This document shows positions 36,667 to 45,643 of a stretch of 64,000 nt of DNA, piece after piece (the stretch's first letter is position 1; each line of letters opens with the position of its first letter). Both the position numbers and the translations under genes were made by a program. Source of the DNA: DATBJJ01 sp036556425 (GTDB lineage: Bacteria; Acidobacteriota; Vicinamibacteria; Vicinamibacterales; 2-12-FULL-66-21); assembly GCA_036556425.1 (NCBI GenBank), contig DATBJJ010000099.1:1-64000 (forward strand), in the 5' to 3' direction. A model generated the notes under the pieces. The model saw only the letters and a list, made by a program, of their open reading frames with translations. It did not search any database and was not told the origin of the DNA.

Positions 36667-38048
36667 GCCCGCGCAACCTCGAGATAGTTCAGGGGATCGA
36701 TCCCATAGGCCGACGGTTCCAGCGGGCCGACGACGCTGTCGGGCGTCGATCCGTCGGGGCTGCGCTCCCACAAATTGCGCTCGAACGGTTTCTCGTACGG
36801 CGTTCCGTCGGGCGCGAAGAGCAGCTTCACGCGCGGGCGGTACGGGTCCGGCGCGTGGACGCGCGTGACGACGGCGACCGCGTCCGACGACAGCTTCACG
36901 AGCGTGCCGGGAGGATAGATCCCGAGCAGCTGCACGAAGCGCCGCACGAGCTTCGCGTCGAAGTGCAAGCCGTCATCCTTCTTCAGCACGGCGAGCACGC
37001 GATCCGTCGGGAACGCCTGCTGGTACGCGCGCTGCGATCGCATCGCGTCGTAGACGTCCGCGATGCTGCAGATCATCGTGCCGAGATTGAGCGCGCTGCG
37101 CTTCGCGCCTTCGGGATAGCCGGTGCCGTCGAGCCGGAGGTGATGCTCGAACGCGACGACGGGCGCGAGGATCGGCATCTCGGGCGTGCGGCGCAGGATC
37201 TCCGCTCCTTCGACCGGATGCCGCCGCATGATGACGAATTCCTGCTCGGTCAGGCGCTCGGGCTTCTGCAGGATCTCTTTCGGCGTTCGCACCTTTCCGA
37301 TGTCGTGCATCAGCGCGGACAAGCCGAACTCGCGCAGCAGGCGTCCTTCGATCCCGAGCGCGCGCGCCTGCCCCATCGTGAGGATCGACACGTTCACCAT
37401 GTGCGTGAACGTGTAGTTGTCGTAGCTCCGCATCGCGGTCAACGCGACGAGCGCCGTTCTGTTCTGCGTGACGGCGTCGGCCAGCCCTTCGACCGCGTGC
37501 AGCGCCGCGGGCACATCCGGTTTGCCTTCCGCGGCCGCACTTTCCCAGGCCGCCTCCGCCGCGGTGACCGCCGACGAATACAGCTGCTTGATCGCCGCCA
37601 TGTCGCTCGCGATCCCGTCCTTGCCCGGCTCTTCGCTCGTGATGCGCCCGACGCGGATGTGCGGAAAGTTCCAGACCGGCGGCGCGTCGGCTCCCTTGGT
37701 CGAGAGCCTGGCGACCGCCAGCATCAGATCGACGATTTCCTTGTCGGCGACGCCGCGCTCGAACGACAGCCGCTCGATCTTGTTCGCGAGCAGCCGATCG
37801 ATCAGGTCCTTCATGCCCGCGCTGGCTTTCGGGAGCGGCGTGTCCGCGACCACGAACTCGTGATCGACGATGCCCACGGTGACGGCGGGCATCTGCTGAT
37901 GCAGCGTCTTCAATCCGGCGAGGAGGCCTTCGACGTTCTTTCCGAGGAGCGGATGGTCGGGCGCGTACAACTGCGCCGCGCGCGTGCCCGACGCGAAGCG
38001 ACGCAGCAGCTCGTCGTAGATGACCGTGCGTGCAGGCAGATCCGCCAT
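36663..38048 (-). CDS. HD-GYP cyclic-di-GMP phosphodiesterase
   Basis: 461 residues. The N-terminal 135 residues form a domain that resembles the N-terminus of the next protein upstream. The HD-GYP core follows at about 200-390: SYDNYTFTHMVNV, ALMHDIGKVRTPKEI (His248, Asp249), RRHPVEGAEIL and FEHHLRLDGTGYPEGA, with the GYP loop intact, so it should hydrolyse cyclic di-GMP. A small beta domain at the C-terminus (PPGTLVKLSSDAVAVVTRVH) is common in the family. It starts three bases after the HEAT gene stop. Confidence 0.92.
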   Translation of the reverse strand: MADLPARTVIYDELLRRFASGTRAAQLYAPDHPLLGKNVEGLLAGLKTLHQQMPAVTVGIVDHEFVVADTPLPKASAGMKDLIDRLLANKIERLSFERGVADKEIVDLMLAVARLSTKGADAPPVWNFPHIRVGRITSEEPGKDGIASDMAAIKQLYSSAVTAAEAAWESAAAEGKPDVPAALHAVEGLADAVTQNRTALVALTAMRSYDNYTFTHMVNVSILTMGQARALGIEGRLLREFGLSALMHDIGKVRTPKEILQKPERLTEQEFVIMRRHPVEGAEILRRTPEMPILAPVVAFEHHLRLDGTGYPEGAKRSALNLGTMICSIADVYDAMRSQRAYQQAFPTDRVLAVLKKDDGLHFDAKLVRRFVQLLGIYPPGTLVKLSSDAVAVVTRVHAPDPYRPRVKLLFAPDGTPYEKPFERNLWERSPDGSTPDSVVGPLEPSAYGIDPLNYLEVARA

Positions 38049-38051
38049 GGG

Positions 38052-40274
38052 TTACTCCGCCCTCGCAAGCTCGGCGCGCGCCGCGGCGCGCACGCCGAGG
38101 CCGCCGGACTTCGATGCCTCGCGCAAGACGTCGCGGCCGGCGTTGCCGGCCCTGCCGAGCGCGTGCGCCGCCGCGCCGCGATACTTCCGCGTCGAGAACG
38201 GTCTGTACCACGCGCCGGCGTGCAGCGCCGACTTGAGCGCGTCGATCGCATCGGCGCCGCCAAACGATCCGAGCGCCTCGATCGACGTCAAGTACAGTTC
38301 GGGGAACTGCCGCGGATCGACGTGCCTCACCAGGTATCCGAACAGCGGCGCGGCACGCTGGTCGCGCATCTTCAGCGCTTCGCTCAACAGCGTCTCGCGC
38401 GTGGGACTCTTCGCCGCGATGAGCGCGTTCAAGAGAATCGTGCCCGCTTCCTTGCTGCCGTTCATCATCAAGCCCTGAACCGCTTCGCGCTGGACGAGCG
38501 GCTCCGAGTCGGCGAGGAGCGGCACCAGCTCCTTCAATCCCTCGGCGCCGCCGAACTCGCGCAGCAGATACGCGGCCGTGCGGCGCACCTCCCAGCTCTG
38601 CGCGTGCATCAACGGGCGGATGGAGTCCGCGCCGCGCGGGCCGAACCCGATCAGAATGTCGCGCAGCCGGCGGCGCGATCGCGCGTCCTGTTCCGCGGCG
38701 AGCGCTTCGGCGAGGGGAACGATGATCGACGGGCCGATCGCGTGGCACAAGCGCGCGAATCGCTCCGTTCCTTCGTCGGTCGCCGTCCGCAGGTGCGGCG
38801 CCACGTGCTTCAGGAGCGATCCGCGGCCGAACGTCTCGAGCGCGGTTGCCGCATGCGCCTGTCGAAACGGACTGCGCGCGGCTTCCTCGACGATCGTCTC
38901 GACGAGCTGCCACGCCTGATCGAAATGTCCGACGCGCACGAGATCGTCCGCGTGCGTTACGACCGTGTCGGCGACGTCGCGCCATCGCGACGCGTCGTTC
39001 TCGATCTTGAGCAGGTCGAACAGCAGGCTCTGGTCGAGCGACCGCAGCGCGCCGTCGCTGACCGTTGCCAGCCACGACGCGATTCGTTCCGGCGGATCGT
39101 CGCTGACGCGCTCGACGTCGACGGGCAGCGTGCGCGCGTGCGAGAGCTCGCGCGCGTAGTCCTCCGACACGTAGCGCGCGTCGGTGTAGGACGTCAGCAT
39201 CTGCTCGACGCCGTTCCACAGGCCCCGAAAGTCCTCTTCGTCCCGCTCGCGCGCCATGTCGGATCGCGCGACTTCGTCGCGCGCGAGCGCGAGCAATTGC
39301 CGCTGCCGATCGAACTCCGGCACGAGCGATCGAAACGCGTGCGCGAGGCGCTCGGACGCGCCTCGCTCCGCCACGACGGAATCGGCGACGAAGCCCGCGA
39401 TCGACGAATCGTTCATGCTTTCGATCAGCGCGCTGACCACGTTGACGCTGCCGGCCATCGCCTCCGGACGCTTGCGCTCGGAGAGGAGCGCGATCATCGC
39501 TTCGACGGAGAGGTGCCTCGCGCCGCGCCCGAACTGCTCGAAGACGGAGTTCAACTGCTGCGGATCCGTGCGCGAGACGTAGTCGACGAGCCCGCGCACC
39601 ATGTTGAGGAGCGTCGCGGTCTGCAGCTCGACGCCCTGCGGGCTCTTCGCCGCGGTCTGCTCGAGCTGCGTCATCAGCGCTTGCAGCTTCGACGGCTCCT
39701 CGACGATCTCGAGCAGCGCCCGCAGCGCCGCATCGTCCACGGTGAGCGTCGGACCGGACATCGCCGCGGAGAGGATCGAATCGATCGTGGCGGCGAGCCC
39801 CTGTTTCTCGCGCAGCACCTCGGAATAGTCGATCTCGACGATCTCGAGGCTCGGTCCTCCGGCCGTGGCCCACAACTTCGCGAGCCCGCCGTCGGCGCGC
39901 ACCTCTTCAGGCGCTCGCGCCAGCAGAAGCATCAGCGTTCGCCACGATTCCGCGTTCGCGCCGGCGTTCAGCGTGAGCCGGCCCACCAGATGGCGATGGA
40001 GCAGCGTGGCCAGCTCCGACACCGCCGGATCCGCTTTCGGCATTCGGGCGCCGTCGATGAGCAAGCCCTCGGCTTGAACCTGGATGCTGTAGGGGCCGCC
40101 CTGCGTCATTCGCGCCGTCGCCTGCTCGAGCCGCGAGAGCGACACGCCGATCGCCGGATGTCCGCCGGGGTAGAGCGAGACTGCTCGGGCCGCGGCCTTG
40201 CACACGCGGGAGAACTCCGCGAGACGAATCGCTTCGTCCGCGCTGAGCGTGGCGGGAGGGGCGGAATCGGCCAT
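38052..40274 (-). CDS. Large HEAT-repeat-like helical protein
   Basis: 740 residues, no signal or TM. Residues about 15-145 resemble the N-terminus of the neighbouring HD-GYP protein (AVSLYPGGHPAIGVSLSRLE versus AAQLYAPDHPLLGKNVEGLL). The middle is alpha-helical; the last 250 residues contain HEAT-like pairs (LRDILIGFGPRGADSIRPLM, SWEVRRTAAYLLREFGGAEG, LKELVPLLADSEPLVQREAV, AAAHALGRAGNAGRDVLREA). Probably a cytoplasmic scaffold or regulator of the phosphodiesterase encoded three bases downstream. First gene of the long minus-strand run. Confidence 0.8.
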   Translation of the reverse strand: MADSAPPATLSADEAIRLAEFSRVCKAAARAVSLYPGGHPAIGVSLSRLEQATARMTQGGPYSIQVQAEGLLIDGARMPKADPAVSELATLLHRHLVGRLTLNAGANAESWRTLMLLLARAPEEVRADGGLAKLWATAGGPSLEIVEIDYSEVLREKQGLAATIDSILSAAMSGPTLTVDDAALRALLEIVEEPSKLQALMTQLEQTAAKSPQGVELQTATLLNMVRGLVDYVSRTDPQQLNSVFEQFGRGARHLSVEAMIALLSERKRPEAMAGSVNVVSALIESMNDSSIAGFVADSVVAERGASERLAHAFRSLVPEFDRQRQLLALARDEVARSDMARERDEEDFRGLWNGVEQMLTSYTDARYVSEDYARELSHARTLPVDVERVSDDPPERIASWLATVSDGALRSLDQSLLFDLLKIENDASRWRDVADTVVTHADDLVRVGHFDQAWQLVETIVEEAARSPFRQAHAATALETFGRGSLLKHVAPHLRTATDEGTERFARLCHAIGPSIIVPLAEALAAEQDARSRRRLRDILIGFGPRGADSIRPLMHAQSWEVRRTAAYLLREFGGAEGLKELVPLLADSEPLVQREAVQGLMMNGSKEAGTILLNALIAAKSPTRETLLSEALKMRDQRAAPLFGYLVRHVDPRQFPELYLTSIEALGSFGGADAIDALKSALHAGAWYRPFSTRKYRGAAAHALGRAGNAGRDVLREASKSGGLGVRAAARAELARAE

Positions 40275-40345
40275 CTATAACGTCGAGGTCGGACGACGGT
40301 GCGCCGGGGAGGTGCGGCCGCCGGCGAAATTTTAGCAAACTCCAA

Positions 40346-40351
40346 TATAGT
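40346..40351 (+). promoter_or_regulatory. Candidate -10 element of the nucleoside-salvage cluster
   Basis: TATAGT in an AT-rich island of the 118-base divergent region between the HEAT gene and the phosphorylase, 41 bases before the ATG. The same island reads TATATT on the other strand, so it could serve either gene. No clear -35 box. Confidence 0.35.
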
Positions 40352-40392
40352 AGAGTCCGTTTGAGCCCATTCCCAGGAATTCCCACGAACTG

Positions 40393-41694
40393 ATGCGCGC
40401 CGTCGACTTGATACGGCAGAAGCGGGACGGCGGCGCGCTCGACCGCGCCGCGATCGACGCCTTCGTTGCCGGCGTGACCGACGGCACGTGGCCGGATTAC
40501 CAGGCGTCCGCGATGTTGATGGCGATCCTCCTGCGCGGTATGACGCCGGAGGAAACCGCCGCGCTGACCGACGCGATGGTGCGATCCGGCGTCCGCGTCG
40601 AGTATCCCGGCCTCGCGGGCGTTCCCGTCGACAAACACAGCACCGGCGGAGTCGGCGACAAGACGTCGCTCGTCCTCGCGCCGTTGGCGGCGGCGTGCGG
40701 CGCGTACGTGCCGATGATGTCCGGGCGCGGCCTCGGGCACACGGGCGGCACGCTGGACAAGCTCGAGGCGATCCCCGGATTCCGCACGGGACTCTCGCTC
40801 GACGAGTTGAGGACGGCCGTGTCGACCATCGGATGCGCGCTCGTCGGACAGACGTCCGAGATCGCGCCCGCGGATCGCAAGCTCTACGCGCTGCGCGACG
40901 TGACCAGCACGGTCGAGAGTATTCCGCTCATCTGCGCATCGATCATGAGCAAGAAAATCGCCGAGGGCATCGGCGGCCTCGTGCTCGACGTGAAGACCGG
41001 CTCCGGCGCGTTCATGAAAACGCCGGAGACGTCGCGCGCGCTCGCGGAAGCGCTCGTCGCGATCGGCAAGGCGGCGGGCGTGCGGACGGAAGCAATCATC
41101 ACCGCGATGGACGCGCCGCTCGGACGCGCCGTCGGGAACGCCAACGAAGTGATCGAGTCGATCGAGACGCTGAAGGGGAATGGTCCAGACGATCTCGAGC
41201 GGCTGTCGATTCTCTTGGCGGCGCGCATGCTGATTGCCGCGGGCCTCGCCTCGAACGACCGTGAGGCGGAGGCGAAGATCCGTCGCGCGATGACGTCCGG
41301 CGCGGGCGTCGAGAAGTTCCGCCAGATCATCGAGCATCAAGGCGGCGACCCCCGCGTCGTCGACGACTATCGCCGTCTGCCGTCGGCGGACGATCGCGTG
41401 TGCGTGCAGGCGCCCGCGAGCGGGTACCTCGCGGCGCTCGAAGCCGAGCGCGTCGGCCGCGCGGCGGTCGCGTTGGGCGCGGGACGAAGCCGTCTGGAAG
41501 ATGCCATCGATCATGGCGTCGGTATCACGGTGCTGATGCCGCCGGGTACGCCGGTGCGCACAGGCGATCCGATCTTCGAGATTCAGCACCGAGGCGGCCG
41601 CGGCCTCGATTCAGCGCTGCTCTCGCTGCGCGACGCGATCGCGATCTCCGATGCGCCGCCGCCGGAGCGGCCGCTGATCGTGGGAACGATCTGA
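40393..41694 (+). CDS. Pyrimidine-nucleoside/thymidine phosphorylase
   Basis: 433 residues, usual for the family. Phosphate/nucleoside site VDKHSTGGVGDKTSLVLAP, MSGRGLGHTGGTLDKLEAIP, and the glycosyl-transferase helical-bundle N-terminus (TPEETAALTDAMVRSG). Ser/Lys contact loop SIPLICASIMSKKIAEG and the PyNP C-terminal domain are present. It splits thymidine, deoxyuridine or uridine to base plus (deoxy)ribose 1-phosphate. Gene order with a nucleoside transporter, purine phosphorylase and cytidine deaminase supports salvage. Whether it prefers thymidine (DeoA) or uridine as well (Pdp) cannot be told. Confidence 0.94.
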   Translation: MRAVDLIRQKRDGGALDRAAIDAFVAGVTDGTWPDYQASAMLMAILLRGMTPEETAALTDAMVRSGVRVEYPGLAGVPVDKHSTGGVGDKTSLVLAPLAAACGAYVPMMSGRGLGHTGGTLDKLEAIPGFRTGLSLDELRTAVSTIGCALVGQTSEIAPADRKLYALRDVTSTVESIPLICASIMSKKIAEGIGGLVLDVKTGSGAFMKTPETSRALAEALVAIGKAAGVRTEAIITAMDAPLGRAVGNANEVIESIETLKGNGPDDLERLSILLAARMLIAAGLASNDREAEAKIRRAMTSGAGVEKFRQIIEHQGGDPRVVDDYRRLPSADDRVCVQAPASGYLAALEAERVGRAAVALGAGRSRLEDAIDHGVGITVLMPPGTPVRTGDPIFEIQHRGGRGLDSALLSLRDAIAISDAPPPERPLIVGTI

Positions 41695-41727
41695 AGGAAG
41701 AACGACGAAGGAAGAACCAGGCGATTC

Positions 41728-43098
41728 ATGACTGATGCCCTCGCCGACGCCGGCCGTCCACCGCTCAAGCGCGTCCCCTACGAGCGCCGCGATTTTCTCG
41801 TGCTCGGCGTGGCCGTCGCGGCCGCCGCGTTGCTCGCGCTGATCGCGCGGATCGGCGGGATTCCCAAGCTCCAGCCGCTCGTCGGGTTGATCGTGATCAT
41901 GAGCCTCGCGTACGCGCTGTCGACGAATCGCCGCGCGATCGATCGGCGCACGGTGGCGTGGGGGCTCTCGCTGCAGGTGGTCTTCGCGCTGCTCGTGTTG
42001 AAGACGGCCGCCGGGCAAGCGATCTTTCAGCGGCTCGGCGCGATGATCAACCACCTGCTCGATTTTGCGTTCGTCGGATCGAGCATGGTCTTCGGTCCGC
42101 TCGGCGATCGCAACGTCTGGCCGCGGATCATGACGACCGTTCTCGGCGAGGAGGGACGCGACTACGCCGTCCTGTTCGCGTTTCAAGTCCTGCCGACGAT
42201 CATCTACATTGCCGCGCTGTTCGCGGTGCTCTATTACTTCGGCGTGATGCAGATCGTCGTGCGCTTCTTCGCGTTCCTGATGCGCCGCGTGATGAAGGCG
42301 TCGGGCGCCGAGTCCCTCAACGTCGCGGCGAGCATTTTCATGGGACAGACCGAAGCGCCGCTGACGATCAAGCCGTTCCTGCCGCGCATGACCGAGTCGG
42401 AGCTGATGACGGTGATGACGGCCGGCATGGCGCACATCTCCGGCGGGATCATGGCCGCGTACATCCTCTTCGGGATCGAAGCGCGGCACCTGTTGACGGC
42501 GGTCATCATGACCGCGCCCGGCACGCTGATGATGGCCAAGATCTTCGTGCCCGAGACCGAAGAGCCCGAAACGATGGGCACGGTGAAGCTGAAGATCGAG
42601 CGAACCGACGTCAACGTGATCGATGCGGCGGGACGCGGCACGAGCGATGGCCTCGCGCTGGCGTTGAACGTCGGCGCGATGCTGATCTCGTTTCTCGCGC
42701 TCATCGCGCTGCTGAACGCGATGCTCGGACTCGTCGGCCTGAGTCTCCCGCAGATCTTCGGCTGGTTGTTCGCGCCGATTGCGTGGAGCATGGGCGTCCC
42801 GTGGCAGGATGCGCCCGCCGTCGGCAACCTGCTCGGCACGCGGATGGCGGTGAACGAGTTCGTCGCGTACAAACAGTTGTCGGCGCTGCGCGCGACGCTC
42901 GATCCGCGTTCGTTCACGATCGCGACGTTCGCGCTGTGCGGGTTCGCGAACTTCAGCTCGATCGGGATTCAGATCGGCGGCATCGGCGCGCTGGCGCCGA
43001 GCCGACGCCACGACCTCGCGCGCCTCGGCCTGCGCGCGATGCTCGCGGGTACGCTGGCGAACTTCATTACCGCCACGATCGCGGGGTTTTTGCTGTGA
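41728..43098 (+). CDS. Concentrative nucleoside transporter (CNT/NupC family)
   Basis: 456 residues with about ten TM helices. Family signatures: MGQTEAPLTIKPFLPRMTES, MAHISGGIMAAYILFG, and FALCGFANFSSIGIQIGGIG, which contribute the nucleoside and sodium/proton sites. N-terminal helices (FLVLGVAVAAAALLALIARI) form the usual accessory segment. It imports nucleosides to feed the phosphorylases on either side. It starts 33 bases after the pyrimidine phosphorylase and is followed by a palindrome. Confidence 0.93.
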   Translation: MTDALADAGRPPLKRVPYERRDFLVLGVAVAAAALLALIARIGGIPKLQPLVGLIVIMSLAYALSTNRRAIDRRTVAWGLSLQVVFALLVLKTAAGQAIFQRLGAMINHLLDFAFVGSSMVFGPLGDRNVWPRIMTTVLGEEGRDYAVLFAFQVLPTIIYIAALFAVLYYFGVMQIVVRFFAFLMRRVMKASGAESLNVAASIFMGQTEAPLTIKPFLPRMTESELMTVMTAGMAHISGGIMAAYILFGIEARHLLTAVIMTAPGTLMMAKIFVPETEEPETMGTVKLKIERTDVNVIDAAGRGTSDGLALALNVGAMLISFLALIALLNAMLGLVGLSLPQIFGWLFAPIAWSMGVPWQDAPAVGNLLGTRMAVNEFVAYKQLSALRATLDPRSFTIATFALCGFANFSSIGIQIGGIGALAPSRRHDLARLGLRAMLAGTLANFITATIAGFLL

Positions 43099-43104
43099 AG
43101 GGCG

Positions 43105-43128
43105 GGGACACCCAACGTTGGGTGTCCC
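43105..43128. repeat. Perfect 24-bp palindrome between transporter and purine phosphorylase
   Basis: A perfect palindrome with half-site GGGACACCCAAC, centred at 43116/43117, followed at 43134-43140 by a further GTGTCCCC-type word that repeats the outer half. No T-run follows, so it is not a standard terminator. It may be a protein-binding site or a REP-like element. Confidence 0.85.
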
Positions 43129-43148
43129 GATTGAGTGTCCCCGAATAT

Positions 43149-43964
43149 ATGACCTTGGCAGATATTGCACAGACGGCTGACTGGCTACGGCGGCGAATTG
43201 GCGCGACGCCGGATGTCGCGATCGTGCTCGGCTCAGGCCTCGGCGACTTCACCGCGGCGCTCGGCGGCGCGACGACGATCGACTACCACGACATCCCGAA
43301 CTGGCCGGCATCGGCCGTCGTCGGCCACGCGGGACGGCTCGTCGTGGGGACGCTCGCGGGTAAGCGCGTCGCCGCGCTCTCGGGGCGCGTACATTTCTAC
43401 GAGGGCCACGATCTGCGGACGGTGACGTTCGCGACGAGAGTGATTGGCGTGCTCGGCGTGAAGACGATCGTCCTCACCAACGCGGCCGGAGGCATCAATC
43501 TCGGGTTCACGCCAGGCACGCTCATGCTGATCGACGATCACATCAACCTGCTCGGAAGCAATCCGCTCGTCGGGCCGAACGACGATCGTCTCGGGCCGCG
43601 CTTTCCGGACATGTCCGAGGTCTACTCGCTCCATCTGCGCACGCTCGCGAACGCCGCCGCGAAGGCGCAGAACTCGCCGCTCGCGCACGGCGTCTACGTG
43701 GCGCTGCACGGGCCGAGCTACGAGACGCCCGCCGAGATTCGTTACCTTCGCGCGATCGGCGCCGACGCGGTCGGCATGTCGACGGTGCCCGAAGCGATCG
43801 TCGCGCGCCACATGGGACTGGACGTGCTCGGCATCTCGTGCATCACCAACATGGCGGCCGGCGTGCTGCCGCAGCCGCTCGTCCACGACGAGGTCATGGA
43901 CGTCGCGCGCCGCGTGCGCAAGCGGTTCGGCGCACTGCTGGAGGGAATCGTTGAGCGACTCTGA
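43149..43964 (+). CDS. punA: Purine-nucleoside phosphorylase, trimeric class
   Basis: 271 residues. Phosphate loop VLGSGLGDF, SGRVHFYEGHD, VLTNAAGGINLGFTPGTLML, purine site GPSYETPAEIRYLRAIGADA and MSTVPEAIVARH, and ISCITNMAAG with the Asn that selects 6-oxopurines over 6-aminopurines, so inosine and guanosine are expected substrates and methylthioadenosine is unlikely. The ATG at 43149 directly precedes the fold; the upstream frame is read-through of the transporter region. It overlaps the deaminase start by 14 bases. Confidence 0.93.
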   Translation: MTLADIAQTADWLRRRIGATPDVAIVLGSGLGDFTAALGGATTIDYHDIPNWPASAVVGHAGRLVVGTLAGKRVAALSGRVHFYEGHDLRTVTFATRVIGVLGVKTIVLTNAAGGINLGFTPGTLMLIDDHINLLGSNPLVGPNDDRLGPRFPDMSEVYSLHLRTLANAAAKAQNSPLAHGVYVALHGPSYETPAEIRYLRAIGADAVGMSTVPEAIVARHMGLDVLGISCITNMAAGVLPQPLVHDEVMDVARRVRKRFGALLEGIVERL

Positions 43965-44580
43965 TCGCGAATCGAAGCCGCATTGGCCCGACGTCGAGCG
44001 CCGCGGCGCCGCCGATCGCCGTACTCCAGGTCCGGTGATCCCGTCGCGGCACGCGCACGACAACGACGACGTCGAGGTGCGCACGCCGCCGCCGCTCAGG
44101 CGCGAGGAGCGGCGATCCGGACGCGATCGCCGCGACGATTCCACGTGGGCGCCGGTCGCGCTGGAGCTGACGTTCGCGCGGAACGACAACGCCGAGCAAG
44201 CGCTCGTCGAGGCGGCCACCGATGCGCGGACCCGCGCGCAGGCGCGCTACTCGGGATTCAAGGTCGGCGCTGCGCTCGAGACAGACGACGGCGTCGTGAT
44301 CTCCGGATGCAACGTCGAGAACGCGACGTACGGGTTGACGTTGTGCGCGGAACGCGTCGCGCTCGTGAAGGCGTTGTCGGACGGGCGCACGCGATTCGCG
44401 CGCATCGCCGTCGTCGCCGACACGAACGATCCCACGCCGCCCTGTGGATCGTGCCGCCAGCTGTTGTGGGAATACTGCGGCGACATCGACGTCATCCTTG
44501 CGAACCTCGAACGCACGACCGCGACGATGAAGCTGGCGTCGCTCCTTCCAATGCCGTTTGACGGCAGACTGTTAGAATAG
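43951..44580 (+). CDS. cdd: Cytidine deaminase with an arginine-rich N-terminal extension
   Basis: 209 residues when the TTG at 43951 is used. The C-terminal 130 residues are a standard homotetrameric cytidine deaminase: YSGFKVGAALE, GCNVENATYGLTLCAERVAL and PTPPCGSCRQ supply zinc ligands Cys132, Cys165, Cys168 and catalytic Glu134. About 80 extra residues precede it, with VERRGAADRRTP and RREERRSGRDRRDDS, two similar charged ERR/DRR words. No ATG exists between extension and domain. Either the extension is real or translation starts at an unrecognised internal codon. Confidence 0.88.
   Translation: MSDSDRESKPHWPDVERRGAADRRTPGPVIPSRHAHDNDDVEVRTPPPLRREERRSGRDRRDDSTWAPVALELTFARNDNAEQALVEAATDARTRAQARYSGFKVGAALETDDGVVISGCNVENATYGLTLCAERVALVKALSDGRTRFARIAVVADTNDPTPPCGSCRQLLWEYCGDIDVILANLERTTATMKLASLLPMPFDGRLLE
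44573..44578 (+). promoter_or_regulatory. Candidate extended -10 of mtnA (leaderless)
   Basis: TGTTAGAAT (TG-n-TAGAAT) spans the deaminase stop and ends six bases before the mtnA ATG, so the predicted transcription start coincides with the A of the ATG. If used, it would give mtnA and tsaD a leaderless internal promoter. Confidence 0.3.
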
Positions 44581-44584
44581 CGGG

Positions 44585-45643
44585 ATGCTTCCAACTATCG
44601 ACTGGCAGGGCGACGTGATCGTGATGGTGGATCAGCGCAAGCTGCCGGGCCAGGAGATTTACGTTCGCTGCCGCACCGCGCAGGAAGTCGCGCGCGCGAT
44701 TCGCACGATGGTGATCCGCGGCGCCCCTGCGATCGGCGTGTCCGCCGCGATGGGCATCGCGCTCGGCATGCGCCGCAGCACGGCCAAGGGCACGAAGCAA
44801 TTCGCCGTCGAGTTTCAGAAGACGTGCGACATGATGGCCGGCACGCGGCCGACGGCGGTCAACCTCTTCTGGGCGATCGATCGCATGAAGCGTGTGTTCT
44901 CGGATGCCGCGCTGGCGGGCAAATCCGCCGACGAGATCGCCGATCTCCTCGAGCGCGAGGCGCGCGCGATCCACGACGAGGACGTCGCGAGCTGCCGGAC
45001 GATGGGCGCGTTCGGCGCGGACGTCGTGCCCGACGGCGCGCGCGTGTTGACGCACTGCAATGCCGGCGCGCTCGCGACCGCGGGCTATGGCTCCGCGCTC
45101 GGCGTGATCCGCGCGGCGGTCGAGCGCGGCAAGCGCATCGCGGTCTTCGCCGACGAGACACGGCCGTTCCTGCAGGGCGCACGGCTCACCGCATGGGAGC
45201 TCGTCCGCGACGGGATCAACACGACCGTCATCACCGAGAGCATGGCGGGCCCGCTGATGCGCGCCGGCGAGATCGATATCGTCATCGTCGGCGCCGATCG
45301 CATCGCGGCGAACGGTGACACGGCGAACAAGATCGGCACGTATACCGTGGCGGTGCTCGCGCACGAGCACAAAGTGCCGTTCTACGTGGCCGCTCCGCTC
45401 TCGACGATCGACCTCGCGACGCCCGACGGCGATCACATTCCGATCGAAGAGCGCGATCGCCGCGAGATCACGCACCTCGGATCGTCGCGCCTGACGCCGG
45501 AGGGCGCGCACATCCGCAACCCGGCGTTCGACGTGACGCCGCATCGCTACATCACCGGCATCATCACCGAAAAGGGGATCTTCGGCGCTCCGTATCACGA
45601 GTCGCTGAAGCGCGCCCTCGAGACCGCCGTATCGGCTCCGTGA
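44585..45643 (+). CDS. mtnA: S-methyl-5-thioribose-1-phosphate isomerase
   Basis: 352 residues. Related to eIF2B subunits; the isomerase motifs are VIRGAPAIGVSAAMGIALG, THCNAGALATAGYGSALG with the catalytic Cys, and IVGADRIAANGDTANKIGTY with the catalytic Asp. It converts methylthioribose 1-phosphate to the ribulose form in methionine salvage. No other mtn gene is nearby, so it may instead or also work on ribose 1-phosphate made by the phosphorylases, which is speculation. Ends in a GTGA overlap with tsaD. Confidence 0.94.
   Translation: MLPTIDWQGDVIVMVDQRKLPGQEIYVRCRTAQEVARAIRTMVIRGAPAIGVSAAMGIALGMRRSTAKGTKQFAVEFQKTCDMMAGTRPTAVNLFWAIDRMKRVFSDAALAGKSADEIADLLEREARAIHDEDVASCRTMGAFGADVVPDGARVLTHCNAGALATAGYGSALGVIRAAVERGKRIAVFADETRPFLQGARLTAWELVRDGINTTVITESMAGPLMRAGEIDIVIVGADRIAANGDTANKIGTYTVAVLAHEHKVPFYVAAPLSTIDLATPDGDHIPIEERDRREITHLGSSRLTPEGAHIRNPAFDVTPHRYITGIITEKGIFGAPYHESLKRALETAVSAP

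Noticed and set aside
36855..40280. Very long plus-strand open frame (over 1100 codons) opposite the HD-GYP and HEAT genes, and a similar one opposite the kinase (53785-56691) and receptor (60376-63195)
   Set aside because: They are extremely rich in Arg, His, Asp and Val, lack any domain or start signal, and mirror recognised genes. Long antisense frames are expected in high-GC DNA.
43105..43128. Rho-independent terminator
   Set aside because: The palindrome is perfect but has no loop and no T-run, so it does not fit an intrinsic terminator.
40393..44580. Methylthioadenosine phosphorylase as identity of the purine phosphorylase next to mtnA
   Set aside because: The purine pocket has the YETPAE and TNMAAG motifs of inosine/guanosine phosphorylases, not those of MtnP.
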